This document shows positions 54,531 to 64,000 of a stretch of 64,000 nucleotides of DNA, in pieces. Where the stretch lies: contig NC_003106.2 in assembly GCF_000011205.1 (NCBI RefSeq), positions 1,998,001-2,062,000 of the forward strand, in the 5' to 3' direction. The position numbers and the translations under genes are program-made. The notes beneath the pieces are model-generated. The model saw only the letters and a program-made list of their open reading frames with translations. It was not told where the DNA came from and searched no databases. This stretch comes from Sulfurisphaera tokodaii str. 7. Lineage in GTDB: Archaea; Thermoproteota; Thermoprotei_A; Sulfolobales; Sulfolobaceae. Numbering within the stretch: position 1 is the stretch's first letter; every line of letters starts with the position of its first letter.

Positions 54531-54913
54531 CTAAAAGAGGTTTAAGCATTTTATTAGGAGTTATAATGTTTCTAACATCAGTACTGTTAATTACCAAAGT
54601 CCATGTTAATCTATCAGAGATATTATTCACGTTTAATCCTTACCCGTTTTATTTCATAGGATTAATATTTGGAGTTGAAAGAATATTTTACGGGATTACG
54701 GGTAGTTCAAAACTTCTTTCATTAATTATGGGTGGGGGAGAATATTCTTCATTAAGTACCTTAGCCTTATTTATATTCTTCTTGAGTTTTGGATTATATG
54801 TAATAATTTATACAATAGCTTATACGCAAATAATATTACAGATGTTAAATGTAATTAATGGGATTAGTTATTTGCTTTTCTCTTTAAGTATATTTAAGGC
54901 TTGGCACATGTGA
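54506..54913 (+). CDS. Membrane protein, unknown
   Basis: The 135-aa protein has four hydrophobic segments (GVIMFLTSVLLITKV; YPFYFIGLIFGVERIFYGI; TLALFIFFLSFGLYVIIYTI; NGISYLLFSLSIFKA). The TTG start at 54506 lies inside the glycine-zipper gene, so the two are probably co-expressed. The 3' end overlaps the convergent methyltransferase gene by 20 bases. No family recognised. Confidence 0.6.
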   Translation: MANPINQLTKRGLSILLGVIMFLTSVLLITKVHVNLSEILFTFNPYPFYFIGLIFGVERIFYGITGSSKLLSLIMGGGEYSSLSTLALFIFFLSFGLYVIIYTIAYTQIILQMLNVINGISYLLFSLSIFKAWHM

Positions 54914-55586
54914 AAAAAGTCCAAGCACCAATTTTTTCATAATCTACTTTAAGTCCTACCTCTTCAAATATCTTTATATAATAATCTACAGAATGTATTT
55001 TTAACCCCCAAATCGTAGCCAAAAATTGACTTATCATGTTATTTTTTGTTAAAATTGTTGCAACACATTTCTTACCATGTTTTAGTACTCTATTTATTTC
55101 TCTAACTGCAACTAATACTGAAGGAAACATATGAAGAACAAACATTGCAGAAATACCATCGATAGATTCATCGGCAAAAGGAAGTTTTAATGCGTTCCCT
55201 CTTACTGCGACCACATTTGGTCTCTTATCCTTTAATATTTTTAAAAACTTATACGAGATATCAAGACCCATACAGATTTCGCACTTAACATAATCAAAGA
55301 TCTTACCTGTTCCAGTACCAATATCTAAAACTATAGTACCGCTAATCATTTCTCCTGCCTTTCTCGTTATATAGCTATAACTTTTACCAGAAGTGATCAA
55401 AAGACCAAAAGGGGCCCAAACAGATTCATAAATTGGAGCTATTATATCAAGAATCTTTTCACTTTTTATATCTTCTGTTAATAAATCTATTATTCCATCA
55501 ACTTCAGAAAATGTATGACCTTTTTCACATACCCATTTCTTAATAAACTTAGAACCGTCAATAGGGCATCTAAATATATCGCTCAT
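54894..55586 (-). CDS. SAM-dependent methyltransferase with N-terminal zinc-ribbon-like segment
   Basis: The 230-aa protein begins with FRCPIDGSKFIKKWVCEKGH, a Cys pair and CxxxH like a degenerate zinc ribbon. From about residue 70 follows a class I methyltransferase: VLDIGTGTGKIFDYV (motif I) and GNALKLPFADESIDGISAMF (motif II region). It resembles the UbiE/Coq5 and RlmA/YxjB groups (the latter have a zinc ribbon and methylate rRNA). Substrate not assigned. Confidence 0.8.
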   Translation of the reverse strand: MSDIFRCPIDGSKFIKKWVCEKGHTFSEVDGIIDLLTEDIKSEKILDIIAPIYESVWAPFGLLITSGKSYSYITRKAGEMISGTIVLDIGTGTGKIFDYVKCEICMGLDISYKFLKILKDKRPNVVAVRGNALKLPFADESIDGISAMFVLHMFPSVLVAVREINRVLKHGKKCVATILTKNNMISQFLATIWGLKIHSVDYYIKIFEEVGLKVDYEKIGAWTFFTCAKP

Positions 55587-55605
55587 TAAAATACCTATAC
55601 CATAT

Positions 55606-56313
55606 CTAATATATTAAATTTGATAAAGCAAAAGTAACCAAATCTTTTAAAGTTACTATCTCTATATTTTTAGAATTAGTTACAATTACACTACCTATAT
55701 TTCTTTTAATCATCGTACTAACTACTGTGTGTAAACTCTCTTCTTTACTTACGCTATAAACTTCAACTATCATTATTTTATTAATACTTAAATTGAGATC
55801 TATATCGTAATTATAGACAATATCTCTTGATGAAACTATGCCATAGAGAAACTTATCATAAACGGGCATATGTCTAATCTTATTCTTTAACATAAGTTCA
55901 CCAACGGTTTTTATCTTTGTATATGGTTCAACAAATATTGCTTCTTTAGATAGTTCACCTATGAGTGCATTACTTTTTGACCAATCTATTTGTGATATAA
56001 CATCTTTGTAAGTTATTATCTTATTGTCATAAATTACTGCATCTGTATCATTATCAATCATACTCCTCATGATTTCTTTTAACTCATTGCTTTTCACTAT
56101 GACTGGAAATTTCAATTTAGCATCTTTTAGTTTAGATTCAACATCATTATTAATTATATGATATAGTGCTTCATCAACACTAAAAATTCCTAAAATATTA
56201 TTACTCCTACTAACAACTATTCTTCTTATGTTATTTCTCTTCATAAAGAAGAGCGCATCTATAACATAGGCGTCTGGATCAACACTTATTATTTCCCTTC
56301 CTTCAACTCTCAA
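55606..56313 (-). CDS. Quadruple CBS-domain protein
   Basis: The 235-aa protein consists of four CBS motifs in tandem: residues about 1-55 (DAYVIDALFFMKRNNIRRIV), 65-115, 120-175 (KTVGELMLKNKIRHMPVYDK) and 178-235 (LHTVVSTMIKRNIGSVIVT). CBS pairs bind adenine nucleotides or SAM and sense energy status. There is no attached catalytic domain, so it is a free regulator. It overlaps the mobB gene by 11 bases. Confidence 0.85.
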   Translation of the reverse strand: MRVEGREIISVDPDAYVIDALFFMKRNNIRRIVVSRSNNILGIFSVDEALYHIINNDVESKLKDAKLKFPVIVKSNELKEIMRSMIDNDTDAVIYDNKIITYKDVISQIDWSKSNALIGELSKEAIFVEPYTKIKTVGELMLKNKIRHMPVYDKFLYGIVSSRDIVYNYDIDLNLSINKIMIVEVYSVSKEESLHTVVSTMIKRNIGSVIVTNSKNIEIVTLKDLVTFALSNLIY

Positions 56314-56791
56314 TCTTTAATTCCCTAATCTTAAGATAATTCAACAAATTATATAATAGTACCGTTAATGGATCATCACATTCAACTTTTTTACCGTTGA
56401 TTATGAGATTGCACTCTTTATTGCAATTCTCAGCCTCACTAACTATTTTTCTACTAATTTCGTCTACCTCAGTAGGATTATGAATCTCAATTTTCTTTCC
56501 TAACTCTAAATCTTTATAACCTTCAACAAGAATAATATCGACTGGAAGAAGATAAAGAAGATTTAAATTACATCTATAAAACATGACACATTTTGAATCA
56601 TTAAAAATTACAATATCCGATCCAGCTTCCCAAAAACGATATGTATCTTTACCTTGTATGTCAATCTCGTGGTGAGAATGCTTAACTACAGCCACACTAT
56701 AACCCTTTTCCTTCAAAATCTTAACAGCTCTTTCAATTGCTGAAGTCTTTCCTGTATCCTTTTTGCCTACTACTTGTATAATGCAACCCAT
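56303..56791 (-). CDS. mobB: Molybdopterin-guanine dinucleotide biosynthesis protein B
   Basis: The 162-aa protein begins GCIIQVVGKKDTGKTSAIER (Walker A GKKDTGKT) and has VAVVKHSHHEIDIQGKDTYR then FWEAGSDIVIF, the MobB switch region, and VDIILVEGYKDLE. MobB is a GTP-binding accessory of MobA in making the MGD cofactor. moeA is divergent on the other strand, with mobA after it, so this is a cofactor cluster. Confidence 0.9.
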   Translation of the reverse strand: MGCIIQVVGKKDTGKTSAIERAVKILKEKGYSVAVVKHSHHEIDIQGKDTYRFWEAGSDIVIFNDSKCVMFYRCNLNLLYLLPVDIILVEGYKDLELGKKIEIHNPTEVDEISRKIVSEAENCNKECNLIINGKKVECDDPLTVLLYNLLNYLKIRELKIES

Positions 56792-56826
56792 ATGCTAATT
56801 TATACCAGTTAGTAATATTTTATAAT

Positions 56827-57993
56827 GTGCTAATAAGCTTAGAAGAAGCTAGAAAAATAATTGATATTAACATTTCTTCAAAGCATAATTATTATAGATA
56901 TGAAAGCATTTATAATTCAGTAGGGAAAATTATCCTAGAAGATATTTACGCAATAAAAAGTATTCCAGAGGTCAATTTGTCCGCTATGGACGGGTTTGCG
57001 TTCAAGGTGTCCGACTATAAAAAATATGGAAAACTAAAAATAGTCGGAAAACTGTTCCCCTCGTCTAAGGAAATCCCAGAACTTAAGGAAGGCGAGGCAT
57101 ATTATGTAGCCACAGGTGCACCAGTACCAAAGGGCGCTGATGCAGTAGTTAGAATAGAAGCTTCAAAAGTTATAAATAATGAATTAATTGTAGGAGAAGA
57201 GGTTTTTGAAGGAAAGGATATAAAATATGCGGGTGAGGATATAAAAGAAGGAGAGTTAATAATTAGGAAAGGAGATGTATTAACTCCTTATCATCTTGGA
57301 ATATTAACTTACCAAGGTATAAGGGAAGTAAAAATAGGGAATATAAAGAGTTGTGTTATAGCATCTGGAGATGAAATAACACCATTCAATAATCCTTCAC
57401 CAGAGCTTATACCAGATTCAATATCACCAATTATTCTATCAATACTCGAAAAAATTGGAAAAGCAACATATTATGGTGTAGTTAGAGATGAAAAAGAAAG
57501 TATAAAAGAGAAATTAATTAAAATGGAAGAAACTTGCGATGTTATTTTCTTTATAGGGGGTTCTTCAGTAGGAGAAAAAGATTATGTTAAAAAACTTGTT
57601 GTCGAGTTAGGAAAACTTTTGTTTGAAGGAGTAAGTGTGAATATTATAAAAAGAGGCGGTGTGGGATTGCTAGGAGAAACACCAATTGTAAGCTTACCCG
57701 GTCAAGTTGTCTCAGCAGTAACTGTTTTTTATGAACATGGACTTCATGTTATATCTAGAATGTTAGATAGTGAGATAAGAAAATTTGTAAAGGTTAAGTT
57801 AGGCAAAGATATGTATGTAGAGCATAAAATGGACTCGACTTATTTGTTTAGAATTGAAAATGGGGAAGCTTTTCCTTTAAGATGGGGTACAGGGTTATAC
57901 AGTGAACTAATTAAAGCTGATGGTTTTGGTTATCTTTCAAGGGGAAAGACCCATAAAAGAGGAGAAGAAATTGAAATTCAAAAATTCCTTTGA
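56827..57993 (+). CDS. moeA: Molybdopterin molybdenumtransferase MoeA
   Basis: The 388-aa protein has SAMDGFAFKVSDY (about residue 55), VATGAPVPKGADAVVRIEAS (about 95), FIGGSSVGEKDYVKKL (about 245) and SLPGQVVSAVTVFYEHGLHV (about 295), all MoeA hallmarks. It inserts molybdate or tungstate into adenylated molybdopterin. The upstream transporter would supply the metal. The start at 56827 is a non-ATG codon (GTG). mobA overlaps its end. Confidence 0.9.
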   Translation: MLISLEEARKIIDINISSKHNYYRYESIYNSVGKIILEDIYAIKSIPEVNLSAMDGFAFKVSDYKKYGKLKIVGKLFPSSKEIPELKEGEAYYVATGAPVPKGADAVVRIEASKVINNELIVGEEVFEGKDIKYAGEDIKEGELIIRKGDVLTPYHLGILTYQGIREVKIGNIKSCVIASGDEITPFNNPSPELIPDSISPIILSILEKIGKATYYGVVRDEKESIKEKLIKMEETCDVIFFIGGSSVGEKDYVKKLVVELGKLLFEGVSVNIIKRGGVGLLGETPIVSLPGQVVSAVTVFYEHGLHVISRMLDSEIRKFVKVKLGKDMYVEHKMDSTYLFRIENGEAFPLRWGTGLYSELIKADGFGYLSRGKTHKRGEEIEIQKFL

Positions 57994-58557
57994 CGTAATT
58001 ATTTTAGCCGGGGGAGAATCAAAAAGATTTGGATCTGATAAATGCTCATATGAACTTGACGGGAAAACATTTCTAGAAAGAATAGCAGATAATTTTCCAA
58101 ACCCTATTATAGTTACTCATAAAAAAAGAAATATCTTTCACGGCATTCAAATAATAGATATAGAAAGAAAAGGTCCAGTAAAAGCAATAGAACTAGCTTT
58201 GCCTTATCTTACTAAAGATAAAGTCTTTATAACTGGTTGCGATTTTCCTTTCATAACATACGATTTAGCAGATTTTATTTGCAGTAAAGACAGTGAAATA
58301 AGTATTATTTTAGAAGAGGAAGAACAACCATTACTAGCATGTTACTCAGTGAAGCTTTTAAGAAAAAATATTAACAACGTCTTTTCTTTACAACAGCTTC
58401 TTAATTTTGCTAATACAATTTATTTTATAGGTACCTACGAGCTTCAACTTCACGGGTTTTCATTATTTCAACTCAAAAATATTAACTCTTGGATGGATTT
58501 TTTTAAAATACCAGATAAATATACGCTTAGCAAATACATTATACAAGATAATCAAAA

Positions 58558-58564
<7 letters not shown>
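57971..58564 (+). CDS. mobA: Molybdenum cofactor guanylyltransferase MobA
   Basis: The TTG at 57971 gives 197 aa beginning [20 protein letters not shown] with [18 protein letters not shown], the nucleotidyltransferase loop LAGGxSxRFGxDK of MobA. It has [17 protein letters not shown] (metal Asp) in the middle. It attaches GMP to molybdopterin. The start lies inside the last codons of moeA. The methyltransferase gene overlaps its end. Confidence 0.85.
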
Positions 58565-59015
<451 letters not shown>

Positions 59016-59019
<4 letters not shown>

Positions 59020-59684
59020 AAATTTGTGCCTTATTCTCTGGAGGTAAAGATAGTACTTATTCCTTGCATTGGGCTGTATTAAAGGGTTTTGAAATCTTAT
59101 GCCTTATTACTCTTCTTCCAAAAAAAGAATATTCATGGATGTTTCAAGTTCCTAATGTTGAACTTACGAAATATCAGGCAGAAGTTCTTGGTATCCCCCT
59201 TTTACAAATTCCTACCTCTGGTGAAAAAGATAAAGAATTAGAAGACCTAAAAATAGCATTTAAAAAAGCAAAGGAGCTTGGTGCTTATGGAATTGTAACT
59301 GGTGCATTACTTTCAGATTACCAAAGGTTAAATATTAATATAATAGCAGAAGAGGTAGGATTAAAAACATATTCTCCTTTATGGAGGAAAAAGCAAGATG
59401 AATACCTTAGAGAACTTGTTGAAGAGGGATTCAAATTTATAATAACCTCAGCAACAGCGTATGGCTTTCCCTTTGAATTATTAGGAAAAATTATAACTGA
59501 AAGAGATGTTGAGGCTATTATTGAAAGGGCCAGAAAATTTGGATTTAACCCGGCATTTGAAGGAGGAGAAGCTGAAACTTTTGTGGTTTACGCACCATTG
59601 TTCAAAAGAGAATTAAAGATTGAAGGTTATAAAAAGAAAATAAGTGAATATGAGTGGAGATTTATCATCACACATATACATTAA
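59016..59684 (+). CDS. Diphthine--ammonia ligase (Dph6-type ATP pyrophosphatase)
   Basis: The 222-aa protein has the PP-loop [20 protein letters not shown] at the start, [20 protein letters not shown] and [20 protein letters not shown], the typical Dph6/MJ0570-like features. It amidates diphthine on elongation factor 2. The start codon overlaps the previous stop (ATGA), and the next gene starts inside its end, so the five genes moeA-mobA-MT-dph6-amidohydrolase are packed together. Confidence 0.9.
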
Positions 59685-60889
59685 AAAATTGTAGTTTTAT
59701 TGTAAATTATGATTCTATCATAGAAAACAGCAATATTGTAATTGAAGACGGAATTATTAAAAATTTAGGAAAAGAAGTTGAAGGAGATGAAATCGATTGT
59801 AGTAACTTTATAGTTATTCCCGGATTGGTAAATGCACACACTCATACGCCAATGATTATATTAAGGGGGTATTATGATGATGCAGAATTAAGTGAATGGT
59901 TAAATAAAATGTGGGAGTTTGAGAAAAATTTTGACAAAAAACTAATGAGATTAGGTTCTGAAATTTCCATACTCGAGATGCTAATTAATGGAACTACAGC
60001 GTTTGTAGACATGTATTTTAATCCTTTAGATGTTAAAGAATTAGCAGAAATATACAAAATAAGAGCTTTTGCTGGATTCACATTTCTTGACTCATTAAAT
60101 GATCCCTATTTTATTGATAAACTCCAAAGAACTTTAACTCCTACAACATATTTTAAACCTATAATAAATGTACATAGTGTATATACCGTAAGTGAAAGTA
60201 CATTAAAGTTAGCAAAACAATTACAAGAAGAATTAAATGAATGGGTTCATATTCATGTATCTGAAACTAGAAAAGAAATATATGAAATAAAAAAGAAATA
60301 TGGCGTATTCCCAATAGAGTATTTAAACAACCTAGGACTGTTAAACAGAAAAATTCAATTAGTTCATGTAGGCTGGATAGCCAGTTGGGAAATTGACCTA
60401 CTTAAAAACACCACAGTGACATATTGCCCTACATCTAACATGAAATTAGCAACAGGCGGTGCATTCCCATTGTATGATATGTTTAATAAAGGGGTAAATA
60501 TAACACTAGGAACTGACGGACCTGCAAGTAATAATTCTTTAGATTTATTCATAGAAATGAAATACGGAGTTCTGCTTCAAAGACAAATGTATTGGAATAC
60601 TGACGTTAAAGCATGGCATTTATTTAAAATAGCTACCTTAAATGGCTACAAACTCTTAGATCTACCAGGCGGATACATAAAAGAAGGAAATATAGCTGAT
60701 CTTGTCTTATTGGATAAAAACAAAATATATCCACTTTTTAGAGATAGACTATTATCACACTTAGTATATTACGCCACTGGGAGTCTTGCTAAAGGCATAA
60801 TAATAAACGGAGTATTAAGATGGAGAAAAGAACTAGAAAATCTTCTATTAGAAAAAACTAAACAGATTTATGAACTACTAAACTCTTGA
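59654..60889 (+). CDS. Amidohydrolase (SAH/MTA deaminase-like)
   Basis: The 411-aa protein has [18 protein letters not shown] (metal His pair, about residue 61-63), [18 protein letters not shown] (about 200), [17 protein letters not shown] (His, about 235) and [17 protein letters not shown] (metal Asp, about 285). This is the S-adenosylhomocysteine/methylthioadenosine deaminase group of the amidohydrolase superfamily. It probably salvages SAM by-products, fitting the neighbouring methyltransferase. The start (GTG 59654) overlaps dph6 by 31 bases. Confidence 0.85.
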   Translation: MEIYHHTYTLKNCSFIVNYDSIIENSNIVIEDGIIKNLGKEVEGDEIDCSNFIVIPGLVNAHTHTPMIILRGYYDDAELSEWLNKMWEFEKNFDKKLMRLGSEISILEMLINGTTAFVDMYFNPLDVKELAEIYKIRAFAGFTFLDSLNDPYFIDKLQRTLTPTTYFKPIINVHSVYTVSESTLKLAKQLQEELNEWVHIHVSETRKEIYEIKKKYGVFPIEYLNNLGLLNRKIQLVHVGWIASWEIDLLKNTTVTYCPTSNMKLATGGAFPLYDMFNKGVNITLGTDGPASNNSLDLFIEMKYGVLLQRQMYWNTDVKAWHLFKIATLNGYKLLDLPGGYIKEGNIADLVLLDKNKIYPLFRDRLLSHLVYYATGSLAKGIIINGVLRWRKELENLLLEKTKQIYELLNS

Positions 60890-61254
60890 TCTACTAGCTG
60901 AGCCATCTTTTCAGCACAATCTTTAATATCACTTAGAATTTTCTGTTTCAATTCATTATAATCTTTTGTTTTATAAAGATATCTTGGCCTTCCAGCTTTG
61001 TTACCAGGTTCTTTTATCCTCATCACTAAACCCATTTCCAAGAGCTTATTTAAGCTCCTATTGATTGATGCTTTAGATAACTTTAAATCAGATTCTAAAT
61101 CTTCAGTTCCCCTTGCCTCAGATTTTGCTAAAGCTATTAATACTTGTACATCCGTCTCTGATAAACCATAACAAAATGATAGAATATCCACTAATCCAGC
61201 ATCCTTTCCAGAGGGTAATTTTATTCTTGTCCCACTAATCTGAGTTTGAGACAT
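60868..61254 (-). CDS. Winged-helix transcription regulator
   Basis: The 128-aa protein carries a winged helix: GLSETDVQVLIALAKSEARG then LKLSKASINRSLNKLLEMGL, and the wing (MRIKEPGNKAGRPRYLYKTK). The C-terminal helix ([19 protein letters not shown]) would dimerise. The fold resembles MarR/TrmB-type or Sulfolobales Lrs14-like regulators. It overlaps the end of the amidohydrolase gene by 22 bases. A single-gene unit. Confidence 0.75.
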   Translation of the reverse strand: MSQTQISGTRIKLPSGKDAGLVDILSFCYGLSETDVQVLIALAKSEARGTEDLESDLKLSKASINRSLNKLLEMGLVMRIKEPGNKAGRPRYLYKTKDYNELKQKILSDIKDCAEKMAQLVDQEFSSS

Positions 61255-61503
61255 TTATATCACAAATAAAGATTCTATTATTACTCCTATTTATATTTTT
61301 TCGTTATAATTAAAGAGACCTTTACTAATCAGTTAAACTTACATATCAATATTTATTGCATAAGGAATTGAAACTTCCAGTTTGTATAAATGAAGAATAA
61401 TCACATTTACTACTATTTTCGCTTTATCTATTTAAATCTGACTTTTCCCTACTATAGTAAAGTTTTAAATATAAGTATCAATATACATTAACTTGTGAGA
61501 TAG
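61255..61503. other. Intergenic region between divergent regulators
   Basis: A 249-base AT-rich stretch holds no gene. At about 61,365 a GGAATTGAAAC sequence resembles the end of some Sulfolobales CRISPR repeats, but it is a single copy. The divergent promoters of the winged-helix gene (minus) and AbrB gene (plus) lie here; TTTTAAATATAAG at about 61,460-61,475 is the likely TATA of the latter. Confidence 0.45.
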
Positions 61504-61668
61504 ATGGCTGTCGAAGAAATAGTTAAAGTATCAAGAAACTATCAAGTTACTATACCAGCCAAAATTAGGCAAAAGTTTCAAATAAAGGAAGGAGATCTTG
61601 TAAAGGTAGTTTTCGATGAGAACGAAAACGTAATTAAAATTCAAGTACTGAGAGAACCATGGAAATAA
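61504..61668 (+). CDS. AbrB-family DNA-binding protein
   Basis: The 54-aa protein reads MAVEEIVKVSRNYQVTIPAK then IRQKFQIKEGDLVKVV, a standard AbrB/SpoVT swapped-hairpin domain with R-N-Y-Q-V-T-I-P. There is no toxin gene next to it, so it is more likely a free regulator than an antitoxin. It starts at the ATG at 61504. The next gene, tatD, begins 34 bases further. Confidence 0.8.
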   Translation: MAVEEIVKVSRNYQVTIPAKIRQKFQIKEGDLVKVVFDENENVIKIQVLREPWK

Positions 61669-61701
61669 ACATAAATTTTCTTTTTTCTCTTCTTTTATTA
61701 A

Positions 61702-62430
61702 ATGCTAGTAGATGCGCACGCTCATATAGATATTAAGGATTTTGATAAAGATAGAGATCAAATACTAAAAAAATGTAACATAATAGTAGTAAATGCCGGA
61801 GTAGATTTAGAAAGTAATTTAAAATCTCTCGAATTAGAAAAAAAGTACAGTAATGTTATCGCAGCAGTAGGATTTCACCCCGAATTTGTTAAAAACAAAA
61901 TAAATGAATTAGATAAATGTTTAGAACTTGTTGAAAAGGCAAGAATAATTAGTGAAGTTGGATTAGATTATTTTTGGATAAAAGAAGATGAACTAAGAAA
62001 GAAAGAAATAGAGATCTTGTCTAGGTTTTTAGAGATAGGTGAAAAAGAGCAAAAACCATTAATTATACACGTTAGAGGAGGATTTAATGACCTTGTTACC
62101 ATTTTATCATCATATAAGGTTAAGTTTGTTATTCATGCATTTGAAGGAAGTATAAAAAATGCAAAAAGAGTTATTGAATTAGGTGGATTAATCTCTATGC
62201 CTCCAATACTTTTGAGAGATAAAACAAGACAAGAGATCATAAAAAATGTGGACTTAGAATATATTTTAACTGAAACTGATTCACCTTTTATGGCTCATGA
62301 GAAGATGATTAGAAACGAACCATGTAATGTACAATTAACAATAGAGAAGATTGCAGAATTAAAAAACATTGATATTCAAGAAGTAGAGAAAAAAATAGAA
62401 AATAACTTTAAAAAGTTACTTCATTTATGA
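61702..62430 (+). CDS. TatD-family metal-dependent hydrolase
   Basis: The 242-aa protein has VDAHAHIDIKDFDKDRDQI (metal His pair), ISEVGLDYFWIKED (Glu), LIIHVRGGFNDLVTIL (His), FVIHAFEGSIKNAKRVIE (His) and LTETDSPFMAHEKM (Asp), the complete metal set of TatD enzymes. It is a 3'-5' DNase or D-aminoacyl hydrolase-related enzyme, cytosolic. The 3' end overlaps the convergent small membrane gene by 10 bases. Confidence 0.9.
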   Translation: MLVDAHAHIDIKDFDKDRDQILKKCNIIVVNAGVDLESNLKSLELEKKYSNVIAAVGFHPEFVKNKINELDKCLELVEKARIISEVGLDYFWIKEDELRKKEIEILSRFLEIGEKEQKPLIIHVRGGFNDLVTILSSYKVKFVIHAFEGSIKNAKRVIELGGLISMPPILLRDKTRQEIIKNVDLEYILTETDSPFMAHEKMIRNEPCNVQLTIEKIAELKNIDIQEVEKKIENNFKKLLHL

Positions 62431-62621
62431 CTTTCTTCCTCTTCTGTTGGTGCAAAATATACGAATAGGAAGTACGCTAGAAAGCCGATAAATGCTGCAA
62501 TAGTAAATGGCAGTACATAAGGTACGGCAGCTTGATGAAGTGTTATTTCTGAGATTTCCCAAACTAACCCAGCTATTGCTAAAACATATCCGATTCCCAA
62601 TAGTTTAAAGAAACTAACCAT
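62421..62621 (-). CDS. Small membrane protein of a terminal oxidase operon (DoxE-like)
   Basis: The 66-aa protein has two membrane segments (LLGIGYVLAIAGLVWEI; PFTIAAFIGFLAYFLFVYF) and a charged end. It follows the 362-aa oxidase protein with 6 bases between them. In Acidianus the quinol oxidase operon is doxB-doxC-doxE, with a subunit of about 7 kDa last, which matches size and order. The call rests on this arrangement. Confidence 0.6.
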   Translation of the reverse strand: MVSFFKLLGIGYVLAIAGLVWEISEITLHQAAVPYVLPFTIAAFIGFLAYFLFVYFAPTEEEESHK

Positions 62622-62627
62622 TTTTTA

Positions 62628-63716
62628 TCACCCTTCAACCAAAATTGTTCCCCATAGAGACATTAAATAACCTGCTTGCTCACCAGTTAGCGGATTAGAC
62701 ATTCCGTCTAAGTTATATACGTAATAGGCCGGATAAATAATTCCATAAACATATGCTGGTGCATTTGCCTTAAATGTGAATGTCATATAAGTATTATATG
62801 TTGATGAATTAAGCATTTGGTATGCTACTGGAGTTATTGTACCATTCCACCAAACTGCATAGACACCAACATACAGACCAGTCATTGGTTCTGGAGTTCC
62901 ACTGGCAGTATAATTGTATAACCAATTATGATCATTATCTGGAGTCGGTATGTATAGTTTTAATGTAGCAGTTGAATTAGCATTTATTATAAATGTGGGA
63001 CCAGGTATTGAATCATTAAATGCAGCATATTTATCAGAGACCGCATATAACACTGGTGAGGAACCTGAGACTACTATTATTGGTGGATTATAAGGATCAC
63101 CGACTAGGCCACTAGAGTGCGCGGCGTTTGAAGAGCTAATATAACTGTTTATGTCACTAGGTGAGAAATAACCACTTGCTGGAATAACTAATATTTCACC
63201 TACATCATAAGAGAACCAGGGACCGTTATACTCACCATCTAAGAATGCATATGCACCTTCAGCAATTGGTGAACCACTTGGAGTACCAGCATACCATACA
63301 GCATATTGAGTTAGTCCAGGTACAATTTGAGTATCTACAACGTATTTGGAATTATACACTGGTATATACATATTCTCAGTTGCAGTCTTACCCATAACAG
63401 CATACATCGTCATATTCAAATACTGACCAGGATGAACTACCATTAGATTATAGTAGTATGGCAAAACTGTACCATTTGGTAATACTAGTTCTGAATCTAT
63501 TCCCCCTCCATGTTCTTGAACCATAAAAACATATTGTTCAGCATATACAGTAGTTTGTATCACCATTGAAGTAGGAGTGTTTGATGGAATATCAGCAGAA
63601 AAAACAGTAGAAGTACCTCCAACAGTAAATACTTGAGGTAAAGTTGTAATTACAACTATTGCTAAAAGTAAAATTGCAAATCCAGTCCAAATCCATTCCC
63701 AAGTTTCTTTCTTCAT
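62628..63716 (-). CDS. Terminal oxidase subunit (DoxC-like, large extracellular domain)
   Basis: The 362-aa protein has an N-terminal membrane anchor (WIWTGFAILLLAIVVITTL) and then a long beta-rich outside domain rich in Tyr, Thr and Ser, with many possible N-glycosylation sites. It includes VYAEQYVFMVQEHGG and YNGPWFSYDVGEIL. No copper centre of a normal subunit II is clear. The size (about 38 kDa) and position between a membrane subunit and the small 66-aa gene match DoxC of the Acidianus quinol oxidase. Confidence 0.65.
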   Translation of the reverse strand: MKKETWEWIWTGFAILLLAIVVITTLPQVFTVGGTSTVFSADIPSNTPTSMVIQTTVYAEQYVFMVQEHGGGIDSELVLPNGTVLPYYYNLMVVHPGQYLNMTMYAVMGKTATENMYIPVYNSKYVVDTQIVPGLTQYAVWYAGTPSGSPIAEGAYAFLDGEYNGPWFSYDVGEILVIPASGYFSPSDINSYISSSNAAHSSGLVGDPYNPPIIVVSGSSPVLYAVSDKYAAFNDSIPGPTFIINANSTATLKLYIPTPDNDHNWLYNYTASGTPEPMTGLYVGVYAVWWNGTITPVAYQMLNSSTYNTYMTFTFKANAPAYVYGIIYPAYYVYNLDGMSNPLTGEQAGYLMSLWGTILVEG

Positions 63717-63778
63717 ATCTCACCACCAAATTTACAAGTTTTAAAATAAACTTCATATAATAAAAAATTAACTAATTT

Positions 63779-64000
63779 TTAAACTGTCTTAGCCCCTTTT
63801 AATGCACCTATGGCAGATAGAATTATACCTAAAGTAAGTAAAGAGATCCATGCCCATTCCAGGGGATCAGCTGGATTAGATGCATCACCAACTAGAACTA
63901 GTGGAATAGCACTTATGATTATTAAGATAGCACCAAATATTGCCATTCCCCACCATCCAGCAATAGCCTTTTTACTTAGCCTTGAATGGTTTAACTTTAT
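63779..64000 (-). CDS. C-terminal end of a membrane protein (probable oxidase subunit I), partial
   Basis: The reading frame comes from beyond the right edge and ends at the TAA at 63779. It gives two hydrophobic segments (MAIFGAILIIISAIPLVLVG; ISLLTLGIILSAIGALKG) after KAIAGWWG. Its strand, closeness (63 bases) and order before the DoxC-like and DoxE-like genes suggest the end of a DoxB-type subunit I. The identity cannot be fixed from this piece alone. Confidence 0.55.
   Translation of the reverse strand: MKLNHSRLSKKAIAGWWGMAIFGAILIIISAIPLVLVGDASNPADPLEWAWISLLTLGIILSAIGALKGAKTV

Noticed and set aside
61360-61375. Possible CRISPR repeat end (GGAATTGAAAC)
   Set aside because: It is a single copy without repeats or spacers, in an ordinary intergenic region. 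The match is too short to call a repeat.

Overview
The window is AT-rich archaeal DNA. Leaderless promoters with a TATA box 23-30 bases before the start codon, archaeal-type tpiA, Acs, FumC, GH15 glycosidase, PaREP1 proteins, many VapBC pairs and a DoxBCE-like terminal oxidase point to a thermoacidophile of the Sulfolobales (Sulfolobus, Sulfurisphaera, Acidianus or relatives). The species cannot be named from the sequence alone.

Bases 1 to about 34,900 are an accessory, defence-like region. Its centre is a compact type III CRISPR-like effector operon at 3880-9326. The order is a Cas10-like large subunit without a GGDD motif, a Cas5-like RAMP, a small helical protein with its own promoter, a Csm3/Cas7-like RAMP, an unrecognised 142-aa protein and a second Cas7-like RAMP. 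No CRISPR array, Cas6, Cas1/Cas2 or CARF effector is visible. It is flanked by a truncated TPR gene (1422-2111) and by a full-length paralogue that carries a Ser/Thr kinase domain (10204-11973). The kinase gene diverges from an unknown gene across a cluster of palindromic GTTGTAG sites. A tandem PD-(D/E)XK-like nuclease and a glycine-zipper/PIN pair follow.

From 14 to 35 kb there are toxin-antitoxin pairs (AbrB/PIN, two RHH/PIN, one decayed), PaREP1 proteins, two AAA ATPases, a DUF3800 gene, an OLD-like ATPase with a frameshifted TOPRIM partner, and an AbiV-like remnant. Among them lie at least four IS families, mostly broken: a DDE element present as one near-complete copy and four derivatives, TnpB elements, an IS1-like element, and a 731-bp element with perfect 21-bp ends. 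Several segments are duplicated, which shows repeated rearrangement.

Bases from about 35,000 to 64,000 are ordinary chromosomal backbone with tight gene spacing. They hold carbohydrate and acetate metabolism (GH15 glycosidase, Acs, fumarase, triosephosphate isomerase, glycerate kinase), a cation/proton antiporter, a tungstate/molybdate-type ABC transporter and molybdopterin genes (mobB, moeA, mobA), a DtxR-type regulator, a lysine methyltransferase-like protein, Dph6, an amidohydrolase, TatD, and the end of a terminal oxidase operon running off the right edge.
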